64,000 bases of DNA from CAZRVH01 sp964608325 (GCA_964608325.1 CAZSMX010000002.1:1-64000), one strand, 5' to 3'. Counted from the stretch's first letter, positions 40,874-49,108 are shown. Translations and numbers: made by a program. The notes: generated by a model from the letters alone, not told the origin.

Positions 40874-41237
40874 CCAGGACAAGGCAGACGAGCGAGGCGC
40901 CTGCCGCCACGTCTTTCGTCGCTTTCAGGAGAGGGTGGAAGCCCGTCGTTCCGTCCAACTTCCGGTTGGCATCCAATGCATCCGTAAGCCGCTCGATCGC
41001 TGTATTGAGCAATTCGACCGTCATGAAGCCGAATCCTGCGGCCAGTACGGCGATCCATTCCCATGTAAGCAGTCGGAAATATAACCCCGCGATCAGGACC
41101 AGTACGTAGCACTTGGCGAACAGGCGCAGGTTTCGCTCCTTCTTCCAGGCATGTTTGATGCCTGTGAAGGCAAAGCCGAAGCTGCGGCGCAGCGTGTAAC
41201 GCATTGTGTAGCGAGTATATACCGTAAGGGCCTTCAT
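40806..41237 (-). CDS. Diacylglycerol/undecaprenol kinase (DgkA family)
   Basis: 143 residues with three to four membrane segments. The catalytic-region motif VELLNTAIERLTD and the KDVAAGASLVCL segment match the DgkA family, with the conserved Glu residues and the N-terminal RSFGFAFTGIKHAWKKERN. In Gram-positive-type cells the enzyme phosphorylates undecaprenol to recycle the cell-wall lipid carrier, which fits the LCP gene at 7 kb. The ATG lies inside hairpin P0 of the structured element copy 2. Confidence 0.88.
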   Translation of the reverse strand: MKALTVYTRYTMRYTLRRSFGFAFTGIKHAWKKERNLRLFAKCYVLVLIAGLYFRLLTWEWIAVLAAGFGFMTVELLNTAIERLTDALDANRKLDGTTGFHPLLKATKDVAAGASLVCLVLVIGILALVFYPYGRMLIGVMAR

Positions 41238-41408
41238 ACTTTCTTGTCAGGGCGACAAGAAAGTATGCAAAGAAACGCTCCCGCGTCCAAAGCACGCTCC
41301 GCCCGCCCCGCGGCGAGTGTTTTGCTCAGTCCAAGGCTTCCCTCACAAAACACTCGCGATGTGCGCTCTGGCGCAGCGGGGCTTCCCCTTCGCCCCCATG
41401 GACGCGGG
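41235..41408 (+). repeat. Structured intergenic element, copy 2
   Basis: P0: CATACTTTCTTGTC 41235-41248 with GACAAGAAAGTATG 41254-41267 (14 exact pairs). P1: CCCGCGTCCA 41280-41289 with TGGACGCGGG 41399-41408. P2: GCCCCGC 41305-41311 with GCGGGGC 41376-41382. P3: GCGAGTGTTTTG 41313-41324 with CAAAACACTCGC 41346-41357. P4: TGCGC-TCTG-GCGCA 41362-41375, abutting P2. Very similar to the copy at 52189, with compensatory changes in P3. Its P0 covers the start codon of the kinase gene on the other strand. Confidence 0.85.
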
Positions 41409-41444
41409 GACCATCCACCCCTGATTTGAGTAAATTGCATAATT

Positions 41445-41800
41445 AAAAAACCGTCGCGTGCAGTGGGTCTCGTGGGCCCCGCTGCTAAGCGACACTTTGC
41501 AGGAAAGGATTCCTCAAGGAAAACCTGGGTTTTCCTTGAGATTAAAAAAGAGAAGTCTGATCACGGTGACTCCGCAAGCACGTATACCAATACCCAGCGT
41601 GTTGCAAAAGTGTAGCAATGTGTGCCCGGGGGGAACGAGTGCGAAAGTTTTTGTGATCAAGCTTCTCTCTTCAGAAGTTAGAGAAAGTGATGTGAAGGGG
41701 CGCGTGCAGGGGTGCGACACGACAAAGCATACGTACACTATTTTTATTCGCAATGAAGACGGCTGTTGCAAGCCACGAAGTTATCGTACGACTACAATAT
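41445..41800 (-). ncRNA. Candidate structured ncRNA, member B
   Basis: A 430-base gene-free stretch. On the minus strand it ends in a long hairpin (GTCGC...GCGAC around GCAGCGGG/CCCACTGC) followed by six T residues (41445-41450), a plausible terminator, and contains an exact 12-pair hairpin at about 41516-41543. It shares collinear motifs with 61.04-61.55 kb (plus-strand coordinates): GCAAAAG 41604, GCCCGGGGGGAACGAG 41624, AAGGGGCG 41695, CATACGTAC 41728. It does not show the core motifs of RNase P RNA, tmRNA, 6S or SRP RNA that I know. The 5' end is approximate. Transcription is inferred. Confidence 0.5.
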
Positions 41801-41879
41801 GTATACATGTGTGTATGCCCTCCAAAGCCCTCCAAAAGAATAGTCCGAAGCAAGCTTTGACGATTTCCCAATCTCAGGG

Positions 41880-43139
41880 TCAGATACCCGGAACCGGGAA
41901 CGTCAGGCAGAACTCCTTCACCTTCTTTCCCAGTGCCGCGAGCGCCGCTTCATCGGTTCTGTTGTGGATGGCATCCAACATAAACTGCCCCAGGATCTCC
42001 ATTTCCTTCTCTTTCATGCCGCGGGTGGTGATGGCCGGGGTGCCGAGGCGTACGCCGGACGGATCCATGGCTTTGCGGGTGTCATCGGCGATCATGTTCT
42101 TGTTCAGCGTGATGCCTACGCGGTCCAATACGTGTTCCACTTCGCCGCCTGGGATATCCCAGCTCTTGATGCAGTCGATGAGCATGAGGTGGTTGTCGGT
42201 GCCGTTCGTCACCAGCTTCGCGCCGTTCTTCATGAAGAAGTCGGCCAGGTGTTTGCTGTTTTTGATAACCTGCTTCGCGTAGTCCTGGAACTCCGGCTTG
42301 AGCGCTTCGCCGAATGCCACGGCCTTGGCCGCCACCATCTGCATGATGGGTCCGCCTTGGAAGCCCGGGAAGACGGACTTATCGATCTTCTTGCCCAGTT
42401 CGGCGTCCCTTGTGAGGATCATGCCTCCCCGCGGTCCGCGCAGCGTCTTGTGCGTCGTGGTCGTGATGACGTCGAAGCCGTCGTGGAACGGATTGCGCAG
42501 GGCTTTGCCGGCGATCAATCCCGCGATGTGCGCCATATCGGCCACCGTGTAGGCGCCCACTTCGTCGGCGATCGCTTTCATCTTCGCGTAGTCCAGTTCA
42601 CGAGGATAGGCACTGAATCCGGCCAGGATCATCTTCGGTTTCTCCGCCAACGCCACGCGGCGCATATCTTCGTAATCGATTTCACCCGTTTCCGGGTCTT
42701 TCATCTTGTAACGGACGAACTTGAAGATCTTCGTAAGGTACGTGACTGGGTGCCCGTGCGTCAGGTGCCCGCCGTGGCTCAGGTCCATGCCCATTACCGT
42801 GTCGCCCGGCTCCAGGAGCGCGAAGTACATCGCCACGTTGGCCGGGGCTCCCGCATGGGGCTGGACGTTCGCGTGGCCGGCGTCGAAGAGTTGCTTGGCA
42901 CGGTCGATGGCGAGTTGCTCCACGACATCGGTGTATTCCTGGCCGCCATAGTAGCGCTTGCCCGGGTATCCTTCGGAATACTTGTTATTGAACACCGTCG
43001 CCATGGCTTCCATGACGGCGGGGGAGATGTAGTTTTCCGACGCGATGAGTTCCACGCCTTCCTTCTGCCGGCGCATCTCGCCCATGAGGGCATCAAATAC
43101 CGCTTTGTCCTGGGTCTGCAGTGCGTCGTACGTGGGCAT
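41880..43139 (-). CDS. glyA: Serine hydroxymethyltransferase
   Basis: 419 residues, full length. The PLP lysine motif TTTTHKTLRGPRGGMIL, N-terminal ELIASENYISPAVMEAMATVFNNKYSEGYPG (in two parts) and substrate-site region match SHMT closely. It converts serine and tetrahydrofolate to glycine and methylene-THF, supplying one-carbon units; the 5-formyl-THF cyclo-ligase gene lies 1 kb away. On the minus strand TACCAT ends six bases before the ATG, indicating a leaderless transcript. Confidence 0.97.
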   Translation of the reverse strand: MPTYDALQTQDKAVFDALMGEMRRQKEGVELIASENYISPAVMEAMATVFNNKYSEGYPGKRYYGGQEYTDVVEQLAIDRAKQLFDAGHANVQPHAGAPANVAMYFALLEPGDTVMGMDLSHGGHLTHGHPVTYLTKIFKFVRYKMKDPETGEIDYEDMRRVALAEKPKMILAGFSAYPRELDYAKMKAIADEVGAYTVADMAHIAGLIAGKALRNPFHDGFDVITTTTHKTLRGPRGGMILTRDAELGKKIDKSVFPGFQGGPIMQMVAAKAVAFGEALKPEFQDYAKQVIKNSKHLADFFMKNGAKLVTNGTDNHLMLIDCIKSWDIPGGEVEHVLDRVGITLNKNMIADDTRKAMDPSGVRLGTPAITTRGMKEKEMEILGQFMLDAIHNRTDEAALAALGKKVKEFCLTFPVPGI

Positions 43140-43213
43140 GACCGGATGGTAGCTGAGTGAGAAAGGGTGACAAGGGGCGTGTGCTCTTCTGTTGATCAGG
43201 GGGTGGGCGCATG

Positions 43214-43288
43214 AGCTTCGTTAGCTTCATTACCAAAGGAGAGATAATAGATTGTCCCATATTTTCCTAAGGAAGCTAATGAAGCTAA
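43214..43288. repeat. Palindromic word repeat, AGCTTC type
   Basis: TTAGCTTCATTA at 43221-43232 pairs exactly with TAATGAAGCTAA at 43277-43288. Both arms repeat the word AGCTTC or GAAGCT several times. A second copy with the same words is at 56108-56176. Confidence 0.75.
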
Positions 43289-43317
43289 AGAAGCTGCAAG
43301 CTACAGTTCAACGCGAC

Positions 43318-44034
43318 ATGCAACGAACTTCTAGCGTTCTCGCAATTTGTAGCATCATCCTCCTCACTGCCTGCCAAGCCTCCGTTGTGGGGCCGCAACA
43401 GATCGAGCTGACCAAGCTGGGGGTTCGCTTCACGTATCCCGACGAAGTGATCCAGCGGGAGCAGAACGGGGAGTATCTTTTGAAGGGCGCGCGGTCGCAT
43501 ATCTTTGCATCGTCGTTTTCATATAAGCAAAAGTCGAAAGGAATTGGGGATTGGACCATTACGCCGAAGATCAGGGAGACCCTCCTGGCGACGAAATCCT
43601 GCGACATCCTGAAGGACAGCCGCGTGTTCTTGCCGGTGAATACGAGGAAAACGATGTTGTGTGACGTCATCCGCGCCGACGAAGAGGCGATCATCATCGC
43701 GGCCGTGGGCTACGGCGTGCCCGACGCGGCGATGGATTTCCTGGAGAGCATGATCGTACTGCTGCGTCCGAAGGATTTCGTAGTGGTGACAGGCATTACG
43801 CCCTTTGCCCTTGCCGATGCGCAAATCAAGAACATGACGGCTGCATTCCCGGCGTCGCGTCCGGACTTGCCGGTGCCCGCGTGGCCCAACAGGGGATTCC
43901 ACTTCCTGGCGATCGACGTGCGTGCGTACTTGGAGACGCAGCTCAACCCACCGTCCGCCGAAGTCACGACGAACAGGAACCTTCTGAAAACGATCGCGAG
44001 CAGTGTGACCCTTACGGGCGCGGCGTCTCGATAA
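43318..44034 (+). CDS. Lipoprotein, function unknown
   Basis: 238 residues from MQRTSSVLAICSIILLTACQ; the lipobox LTAC puts the lipidated Cys at residue 19. An upstream ATG would extend into the palindromic repeat and spoil the signal peptide, so 43318 is preferred. The mature domain (FTYPDEVIQREQNGEYLLKG, two further Cys, VTGITPFALADAQIKNMTAAF) is not recognised. The 3' end overlaps the convergent cyclo-ligase gene by 23 bases. Confidence 0.75.
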   Translation: MQRTSSVLAICSIILLTACQASVVGPQQIELTKLGVRFTYPDEVIQREQNGEYLLKGARSHIFASSFSYKQKSKGIGDWTITPKIRETLLATKSCDILKDSRVFLPVNTRKTMLCDVIRADEEAIIIAAVGYGVPDAAMDFLESMIVLLRPKDFVVVTGITPFALADAQIKNMTAAFPASRPDLPVPAWPNRGFHFLAIDVRAYLETQLNPPSAEVTTNRNLLKTIASSVTLTGAASR

Positions 44035-44596
44035 GTCCTCTGGCCGTAAAGACGCCATCCATGATTTGGTCGTGCGGTTCCACGGGGACGTCCGCGGTCA
44101 GTTGTGATTCGTAGGCTATGCCCCATACCTTCACGTTCGGATTCACCGCGCGCAGTTTCGCGAGCCATCGGTCGTAGCCCCCGTTTCCCCGTCCCAAGCG
44201 GCGGCCTTTGCGGTCGAAGCCCACGCCGGGCACGAAGACGTAGGCAACATCTTCCAAGCGCATCAGGGGGCTGCTGCGAAGCGGCTCACGGATGTCGAAG
44301 CGCCCGGTGACCAGGTCATCCATCGAGCGGAATTGCCGGAATTCGAATCCCTGGCCGGCGGATGACGGCCCGTAGACATCGCATCCTTGGTCGAGCAACG
44401 CCTTCACAGCATCGGTCACGTCGGCTTCGTTAGCGGTCGGCAGGTACGTGGAGAGGACGAAGGGGGTCTTCGGCAGCGCGTGCAGCAGTTCTTTGCAAAG
44501 CGTCCTGCTTTCCGCGGCGCGTTCGTTCGCCGGCAAATGCTTCAGGCGTTCCTTGATGGATTCCCGGAGATGTTGCTTTTGGGCGGAGGGGTCCAT
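44012..44596 (-). CDS. 5-formyltetrahydrofolate cyclo-ligase
   Basis: 194 residues. The signature FVPGVGFDRKGRRLGRGNGGYD (substrate and ATP loop) is split as GVGFDRKGRRLGRGNGGYDR near residues 127-147. N-terminal KQHLRESIKERLKHLP is typical. It returns 5-formyl-THF, a side product of SHMT, to the active folate pool, matching the nearby glyA. It begins one base after the dnaX stop and is therefore in the same operon. Confidence 0.92.
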   Translation of the reverse strand: MDPSAQKQHLRESIKERLKHLPANERAAESRTLCKELLHALPKTPFVLSTYLPTANEADVTDAVKALLDQGCDVYGPSSAGQGFEFRQFRSMDDLVTGRFDIREPLRSSPLMRLEDVAYVFVPGVGFDRKGRRLGRGNGGYDRWLAKLRAVNPNVKVWGIAYESQLTADVPVEPHDQIMDGVFTARGLIETPRP

Positions 44597-44597
44597 A

Positions 44598-46094
44598 TCA
44601 GAAGACGTCGAGGGCGGCTTCGGCGAGGTTCACGGATTCACCTGCGGGTGCTTTCGGCGTGGGGCCGTCCGCGTCCATCGTGAATTTCACTTTCATGGGG
44701 GCGCCCAGCGCCTTCTTGATGGCGTCTTCGATGCTCGAGCCGCTCTCCGCGCTGCTCGCCTTGTCCTTGTGGAACGTCGACGTGAAGCGCACGACGATCA
44801 CGTTGCCCTGCACGTCCACGGGCTGGCCGTTCTTCAGTGACATCTTCACGAAGGCTGGTTGCGCGCCGTCGACGATCGTAGGCCATGCTTTCAGTACGTC
44901 GGTCAGTGCGATATCGCCTGCCGCAGCGGGCTCCTCAGCTTTCTGCTGGGCGGCTTGCGGGGCGGGTGGGGTCGGCGGGGGAGTCGGGTTCGGTTCCACG
45001 GGTGCGGGCTTCGGCGGAACCGAGGGGGTCGGGGGCGACGAGGGGACGGGTTCCCGCTTCGGAGCGGGAGTCGGTGCGTGGGCGGGATTGCCGTCGGTGG
45101 AGCAGAGCGACAGGAGCGCGGATTCCACCACGAGGCCCGGAACGGGGGCGATGCGCACGTCCTTGAGCGCTTCCAGGAGCGCGTCCATCAGGCGCAGCGG
45201 CGTGCGTGTCTCCTGGTTGGCATCGATAGCCTGGTGCAGGCGCGCGCGGGCTTCCGCGAGGAGCATGCGAAGGAAGGATTCCATCGGTACCGCCGTGGCT
45301 TCCAGCTCGCGAACGATGCGCAGGATCTCCGTACGGTCCGCGTTCGCCAACGCATCCATCATCTGCGCCACATGCGCGTGGCCGGACTCCCCGATGCGCT
45401 GGCGGATGTCATCGATGGTGATGTTCGGTAGAGAACGCAACTGGTCCAGGAGCGACACGGCGTCGCGCATGCTTCCGCCCACATGCCGCGCGATGGCGGT
45501 GAGCGCTTCGTCGTCGATCTCGATCTTTTCCTGCGTGGCGATGTAGCGTAGCCGTCCCACGATGTCCTCGATGCTGATCTGGCGGAAGAGGAATCGCTGG
45601 CAGCGTGACTGGATGGTGGCGGGAATCTTGTGGATTTCGGTCGTTGCCAGGATGAAGTACGCGTAGGCGGGGGGTTCTTCCAATGTCTTCAGGAGCGCGT
45701 TGAAGGCCTCGCGCGTGAGCATGTGCACCTCGTCGATGATGAAGACCTTCGCCTTCGCCACGACGGGGGTGAACTGGATCTTTTCCAGGAGGCTGCGAAT
45801 GTCGTCGATGCCGCGGTTGCTGGCCGCGTCGATTTCGGTGAGGTCCACCAGGCTTCCGTCCTCCACGGCTTCGACGACCTGGCGCTTCAGTGTCTCGTCT
45901 TCCATGCCGTGCGTCAAAATGGCCTTCGCCAGGATACGGGCGGTGGTTGTTTTTCCCGTTCCGCGCGTACCCGCGAGAAGATATGCGTGTGCCAACTTGT
46001 CCTGTTTGATCGCTTGCTGGAGCGTAGAGACGATTGCTTCCTGCCCCGCGACGTCATCGAAGGTTTTGGGCCGGTATTCGCGGTAGAGGGACAT
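44598..46094 (-). CDS. dnaX: DNA polymerase III subunit gamma/tau, lacking the zinc module
   Basis: 498 residues. AAA+ clamp-loader core: Walker A AGTRGTGKTTTARILAKA near 42-59, IDAASNRGIDDIRSLLEKI, Walker B FIIDEVHMLTREAFNALLKTLEEPP (with the DEVH motif), and the sensor-1 region TTEIHKIPATIQSRCQRF. The four-Cys zinc module that normally follows ARILAKALNC is absent: the segment reads AILTHGMEDETLKRQVVEAV. A Pro-rich linker (340-410) leads to a tau-like C-terminal domain. The TATACT -10 ends six bases before the ATG, and a CCCTAA-like tract lies directly upstream. Confidence 0.93.
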   Translation of the reverse strand: MSLYREYRPKTFDDVAGQEAIVSTLQQAIKQDKLAHAYLLAGTRGTGKTTTARILAKAILTHGMEDETLKRQVVEAVEDGSLVDLTEIDAASNRGIDDIRSLLEKIQFTPVVAKAKVFIIDEVHMLTREAFNALLKTLEEPPAYAYFILATTEIHKIPATIQSRCQRFLFRQISIEDIVGRLRYIATQEKIEIDDEALTAIARHVGGSMRDAVSLLDQLRSLPNITIDDIRQRIGESGHAHVAQMMDALANADRTEILRIVRELEATAVPMESFLRMLLAEARARLHQAIDANQETRTPLRLMDALLEALKDVRIAPVPGLVVESALLSLCSTDGNPAHAPTPAPKREPVPSSPPTPSVPPKPAPVEPNPTPPPTPPAPQAAQQKAEEPAAAGDIALTDVLKAWPTIVDGAQPAFVKMSLKNGQPVDVQGNVIVVRFTSTFHKDKASSAESGSSIEDAIKKALGAPMKVKFTMDADGPTPKAPAGESVNLAEAALDVF

Positions 46095-46106
46095 GGGATG
46101 AGTATA

Positions 46107-46133
46107 GGGTTGGGGCTAGGGTTGGGGCTAGGG
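46107..46133. repeat. Telomere-like G-rich tract upstream of dnaX
   Basis: GGG-TT-GGGG-CTA-GGG-TT-GGGG-CTA-GGG on the plus strand, five G-tracts with short loops, directly upstream of the dnaX promoter -10. Confidence 0.85.
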
Positions 46134-46217
46134 CGAATGGAGATTAATTTCTTTAATATTTCCTTAAAGGCGATCAGATAGGATAGAATATAAGAGATCA
46201 TCTTTTTCTCTCCATTT

Positions 46218-46823
46218 ATGAAAAAATTTCTTTCGGTTATCCCAACACTAGCCCTAACCCTAACCCTCGCTGCCTGCGTCGACACCACCGGACTCTCCGC
46301 CGAAAGCTCGCGCGGGGCACATCCGTCTACCGATTCCGGCGCATCGGTCACTGTCACTGAATACGGGGACCTGCAATGCCCTTCGTGCCGAGGCGCCCAG
46401 GAACTCGTCGTGAAGCCGCTCATCGCCAAGTACGGTAAGCAGATCAGCTTCGAATTCGCGCAGTTCCCGCTCCAGGCCATTCATCCCTATGCGATGATTT
46501 CCGCCGAGGCCAGCGAGTGCGCCGCGGACCAGGGCAAGTTCTGGGAATTCATCGATCTCGTCTTCACGAACCAAACGTCATTGTCCCCGAACGCATTGAA
46601 CGAATGGGCGACCCAGCTGAAGCTGGACATGGATCTCTTCGGCCGCTGCATGAAATCGCACATCAAGCGCCCCACCATCCAGGCGGAGTACAATGCAGGA
46701 AAGGCACTCGGAGTCGCCGGCACGCCGACGTTCTTCGTGAATGGCAAGAAGGTCGAAAGCACCCTGGCCGCCATCAGTGCCGCGATTGACGAAGCGAAGA
46801 AGGGGGTCGGTGCCCGCCTCTGA
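46218..46823 (+). CDS. DsbA-like thioredoxin-fold lipoprotein
   Basis: 201 residues. Lipoprotein signal with Cys20 (LTLTLAAC), whose LALTLTLA codons are themselves a CCCTAA-type repeat. Thioredoxin/DsbA-fold domain: active site CPSC at 54-57 in YGDLQCPSCRGAQELV, and the cis-Pro loop VAGTPTFFVNGKKVE. The BdbD/DsbA-like architecture points to oxidative folding of exported proteins outside the membrane. It converges with the next lipoprotein gene without spacer. A TAGAAT -10 lies 25 bases upstream. Confidence 0.9.
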   Translation: MKKFLSVIPTLALTLTLAACVDTTGLSAESSRGAHPSTDSGASVTVTEYGDLQCPSCRGAQELVVKPLIAKYGKQISFEFAQFPLQAIHPYAMISAEASECAADQGKFWEFIDLVFTNQTSLSPNALNEWATQLKLDMDLFGRCMKSHIKRPTIQAEYNAGKALGVAGTPTFFVNGKKVESTLAAISAAIDEAKKGVGARL

Positions 46824-47420
46824 TCACTGCGAGAGCTGGGCGAATCCCAGTAGTCTGCCGAGTCTCTTGTCCCACAGCCCGACGAGGCGGAACGCCTTGT
46901 CCTTCTGTTCGGTGGGAAGGACGTAGGTCTGCGCGCCGTAGGGTGTCTTGAGCAGTCCCAGGTTCACGGCGGATTCGTCCGGGAACAGTACCGAGCCGCT
47001 GCCGTCGCGCGGGTCCAAAAGCATGGATGCGTACACGTACACTTCCGGTCCGGGCAGGGTGTTGAAATCCTGTCCGAAGTACAAGGTTCCGTCCGTAAGG
47101 AGGACGTTGCCGGCTGCGTAATCCTTGTCACTCATGAAGCTGCCCCGACGGCTTGCGTTGATCTTCGTGTTGGCGTTTTTCAAATGTTCCAACGCCCGCG
47201 TCCGAACGCTTTCAACGACACCCTTCTTCTCCTGGTCTTTCAGGATGGGGTCGTTTTGGATGTTGTAGTTCGCCATCATGTCTGCCTGGTCCTGGTAGTA
47301 GTACCGCGCATAGAGGGGGTTTTTCAGGAGGTCCGCCTGGTCTTGGGATACGGGGGAGGAGCATCCGGCCAGCGTGACGGAGGCGAGTGCAAAAGCCAAT
47401 GCGAAAGAGGGGGTTTTCAT
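46824..47420 (-). CDS. Lipoprotein, function unknown
   Basis: 198 residues from MKTPSFALAFALASVTLAGC, lipidated Cys at residue 20. The mature part starts SSPVSQDQADLLKNPLYARYYY and contains DGTLYFGQDFNTLPGPEVYVYASML and GLWDKRLGRLLGFAQL; no family recognised. An excellent promoter (TTGCAT-16-TACAAT, plus coordinates 47430-47457) ends nine bases before the ATG, so this is one of the clearest leaderless cases. Its stop abuts the stop of the DsbA-like gene. Confidence 0.78.
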   Translation of the reverse strand: MKTPSFALAFALASVTLAGCSSPVSQDQADLLKNPLYARYYYQDQADMMANYNIQNDPILKDQEKKGVVESVRTRALEHLKNANTKINASRRGSFMSDKDYAAGNVLLTDGTLYFGQDFNTLPGPEVYVYASMLLDPRDGSGSVLFPDESAVNLGLLKTPYGAQTYVLPTEQKDKAFRLVGLWDKRLGRLLGFAQLSQ

Positions 47421-47460
47421 AGGCTTTCCATTGTAGAAGAAGGACGGCCGTATGCAATCC

Positions 47461-49005
47461 TCAAGCTGCTTTTCCATACTTCCTGCCGCCCTGTTCCAGT
47501 CTTCGCAGCCTTGCCTCCAATTGTTCGTTGAGCTGGCGTCCGTACCGTGCCTGAGTATCCGCCGAAATTGCCGCGACCGTGAGCGCCTTCTCCCGCTCTT
47601 CGCCGTGCACCACGGCATCCACTACTTCCAGCTGATCATCGGTGGAATCACCGGCTTCCACGACGTCTTCCTCCTCTTCGTCGGCCGACTCCCCGGCATG
47701 GACGATTGTCGCATCGGCTTCTTTCTTTTGTTCCATCGCACCGCGCTCCATGCTTTCGGCGAACGTTTCGAACACATCCGCTCCTTCCATGAGCATTGCG
47801 AGGTACAAGGTACGCAGCTCCGGATGTACGGACGCCAGGATTCCGTCGATTTCCGCCGCAGTGCGGTCCAACTCCTGCTCTTCTTTCGCGTCTTGCGTGT
47901 CCGTGCGGTGTTCGTGGAGAAACGCTTCCATAACTTTCAGGTCCGCATCTTCGGGGAAGCGCTCCAGTGAGGCTTGGATTGAATCTTCCGCAGCCGCCCA
48001 ATCTTCGGTTCGCAGGAACTTTTCCGACACCCGCTTGGAGCGGGCGAGCTCTTCCTCCTGTTCCTCGCGGGCGGAACGCAGCGCGGCCATCCTGCGTCGT
48101 CCTTCCGCGATGAACGTGGTTCTCTTGCCCGTGTTCCATTTTACGAACGCATCGATGCTGGGGGTTTTGATGGGGGCCTCGTCGCTGCCCGAGAGTTCGG
48201 TTACCAATGCGTCAAACGAGACGCGCGTGTCCTTGTACGTGCGCAGCGACGGCAGGAGCGTGTCCTTGTGATGTTGCTCCGGTTTGTCCGATGCGATCAT
48301 CTGTCTCAGCATCGTGCCCGATACGGCGGGGGACAGGTATCTATCCTCGCCGTCCGCCGCCTCGTCCAGGAGTGTTTTCGTTTCGGTATAGAGCTTTTTC
48401 TTTCCTTTCACGGATGCCATGTCCAATGCTTCCATGCGGTCCATCATGTTTTTGCGTGCCGATGCGTCCAGCGAGAAAAAGGCCTCGGGATTTCGGAGTG
48501 TCGCCAGGTCCTGGGCATCCTGATCCGATAGCTCTTCCAACCGCGAGAGCAGTGCCAGTCGTTTCCTTGCCATCACGTCGAATTTCGCCACGAATTCGGA
48601 CACCTTTTGATCCAGCAGTTTCGAACGGATCATTTCGGGCAGGCTGTCGTCCTGGAACCACTCGTGCAGTTCCCGCATGTCCCGCTCGTTGAAACGGCCG
48701 TTCTTCTCCCGTTGCAGTTGTTCGATCATGTTCCGTTCCTCCGCTTCCGCTTTCGAGATGGTTTTTTCGAGGAACCCGATGTTGCTTTCCGCCCAATCCA
48801 GACGCTTCTTCTGGAGGATTTCCTCGAACATTCCTTCGTAACTGTCGCGAGTGACGCCGGATAATAGGCGGTGGTAGTACATGCCGCGGCATGTCTCGAT
48901 GCATTTGTGTATTTCCTTCATCGTTGCCGCTTCCTCTTCCCTGGCTTCTCCGCCCTCGGCGGAATTCGATTGCTTCTGCCGGTTGAGGGTCGAGGCTTTC
49001 GACAT
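47461..49005 (-). CDS. Large charged helical protein, function unknown
   Basis: 514 residues, no signal peptide or membrane helix. Mostly alpha-helical and highly charged (for example FEEILQKKRLDWAESNIGFLEK, AEAEERNMIEQLQREKNGRF), with two Cys near residue 35-39 (CIETC). The C-terminal part has an acidic stretch (ESADEEEEDVVEAGDSTDD) and a basic end. It looks like a coiled-coil cytoplasmic protein; no catalytic motif is visible. Separated from divergent dcd by an intergenic region with two palindromes. Confidence 0.75.
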   Translation of the reverse strand: MSKASTLNRQKQSNSAEGGEAREEEAATMKEIHKCIETCRGMYYHRLLSGVTRDSYEGMFEEILQKKRLDWAESNIGFLEKTISKAEAEERNMIEQLQREKNGRFNERDMRELHEWFQDDSLPEMIRSKLLDQKVSEFVAKFDVMARKRLALLSRLEELSDQDAQDLATLRNPEAFFSLDASARKNMMDRMEALDMASVKGKKKLYTETKTLLDEAADGEDRYLSPAVSGTMLRQMIASDKPEQHHKDTLLPSLRTYKDTRVSFDALVTELSGSDEAPIKTPSIDAFVKWNTGKRTTFIAEGRRRMAALRSAREEQEEELARSKRVSEKFLRTEDWAAAEDSIQASLERFPEDADLKVMEAFLHEHRTDTQDAKEEQELDRTAAEIDGILASVHPELRTLYLAMLMEGADVFETFAESMERGAMEQKKEADATIVHAGESADEEEEDVVEAGDSTDDQLEVVDAVVHGEEREKALTVAAISADTQARYGRQLNEQLEARLRRLEQGGRKYGKAA

Positions 49006-49050
49006 GGGAGCAGAGTGTGAAGCCGTGCCATGAAAAGAACAAGTGTCACC

Positions 49051-49068
49051 GATACTACATGTAGTGTC
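49051..49068. promoter_or_regulatory. Palindrome in the divergent dcd region (ACTACATGTAGT)
   Basis: GATACTACATGTAGTGTC is an 18-base palindrome with one mismatched pair, lying between the start of the helical-protein gene (minus) and dcd (plus). A possible repressor site. Confidence 0.5.
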
Positions 49069-49091
49069 TTATTATTTTTTGAACACTATAT

Positions 49092-49108
49092 ATTGCACAT
49101 TGTGCAAT
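49092..49108. promoter_or_regulatory. Second palindrome in the dcd region (ATTGCAC)
   Basis: ATTGCACATTGTGCAAT, seven exact pairs around a three-base centre, about 70 bases before the dcd ATG. A candidate operator. Confidence 0.5.

Noticed and set aside
41445..41800. RNase P RNA, tmRNA, 6S or SRP RNA
   Set aside because: I looked for the RNase P GAGGAAAGTCC and ACAGAA motifs, the tmRNA tRNA-like ends and the SRP GGAAGCAGCC region here and at 61 kb and found none; only GAGCAAGG at 61 kb faintly recalls RNase P.
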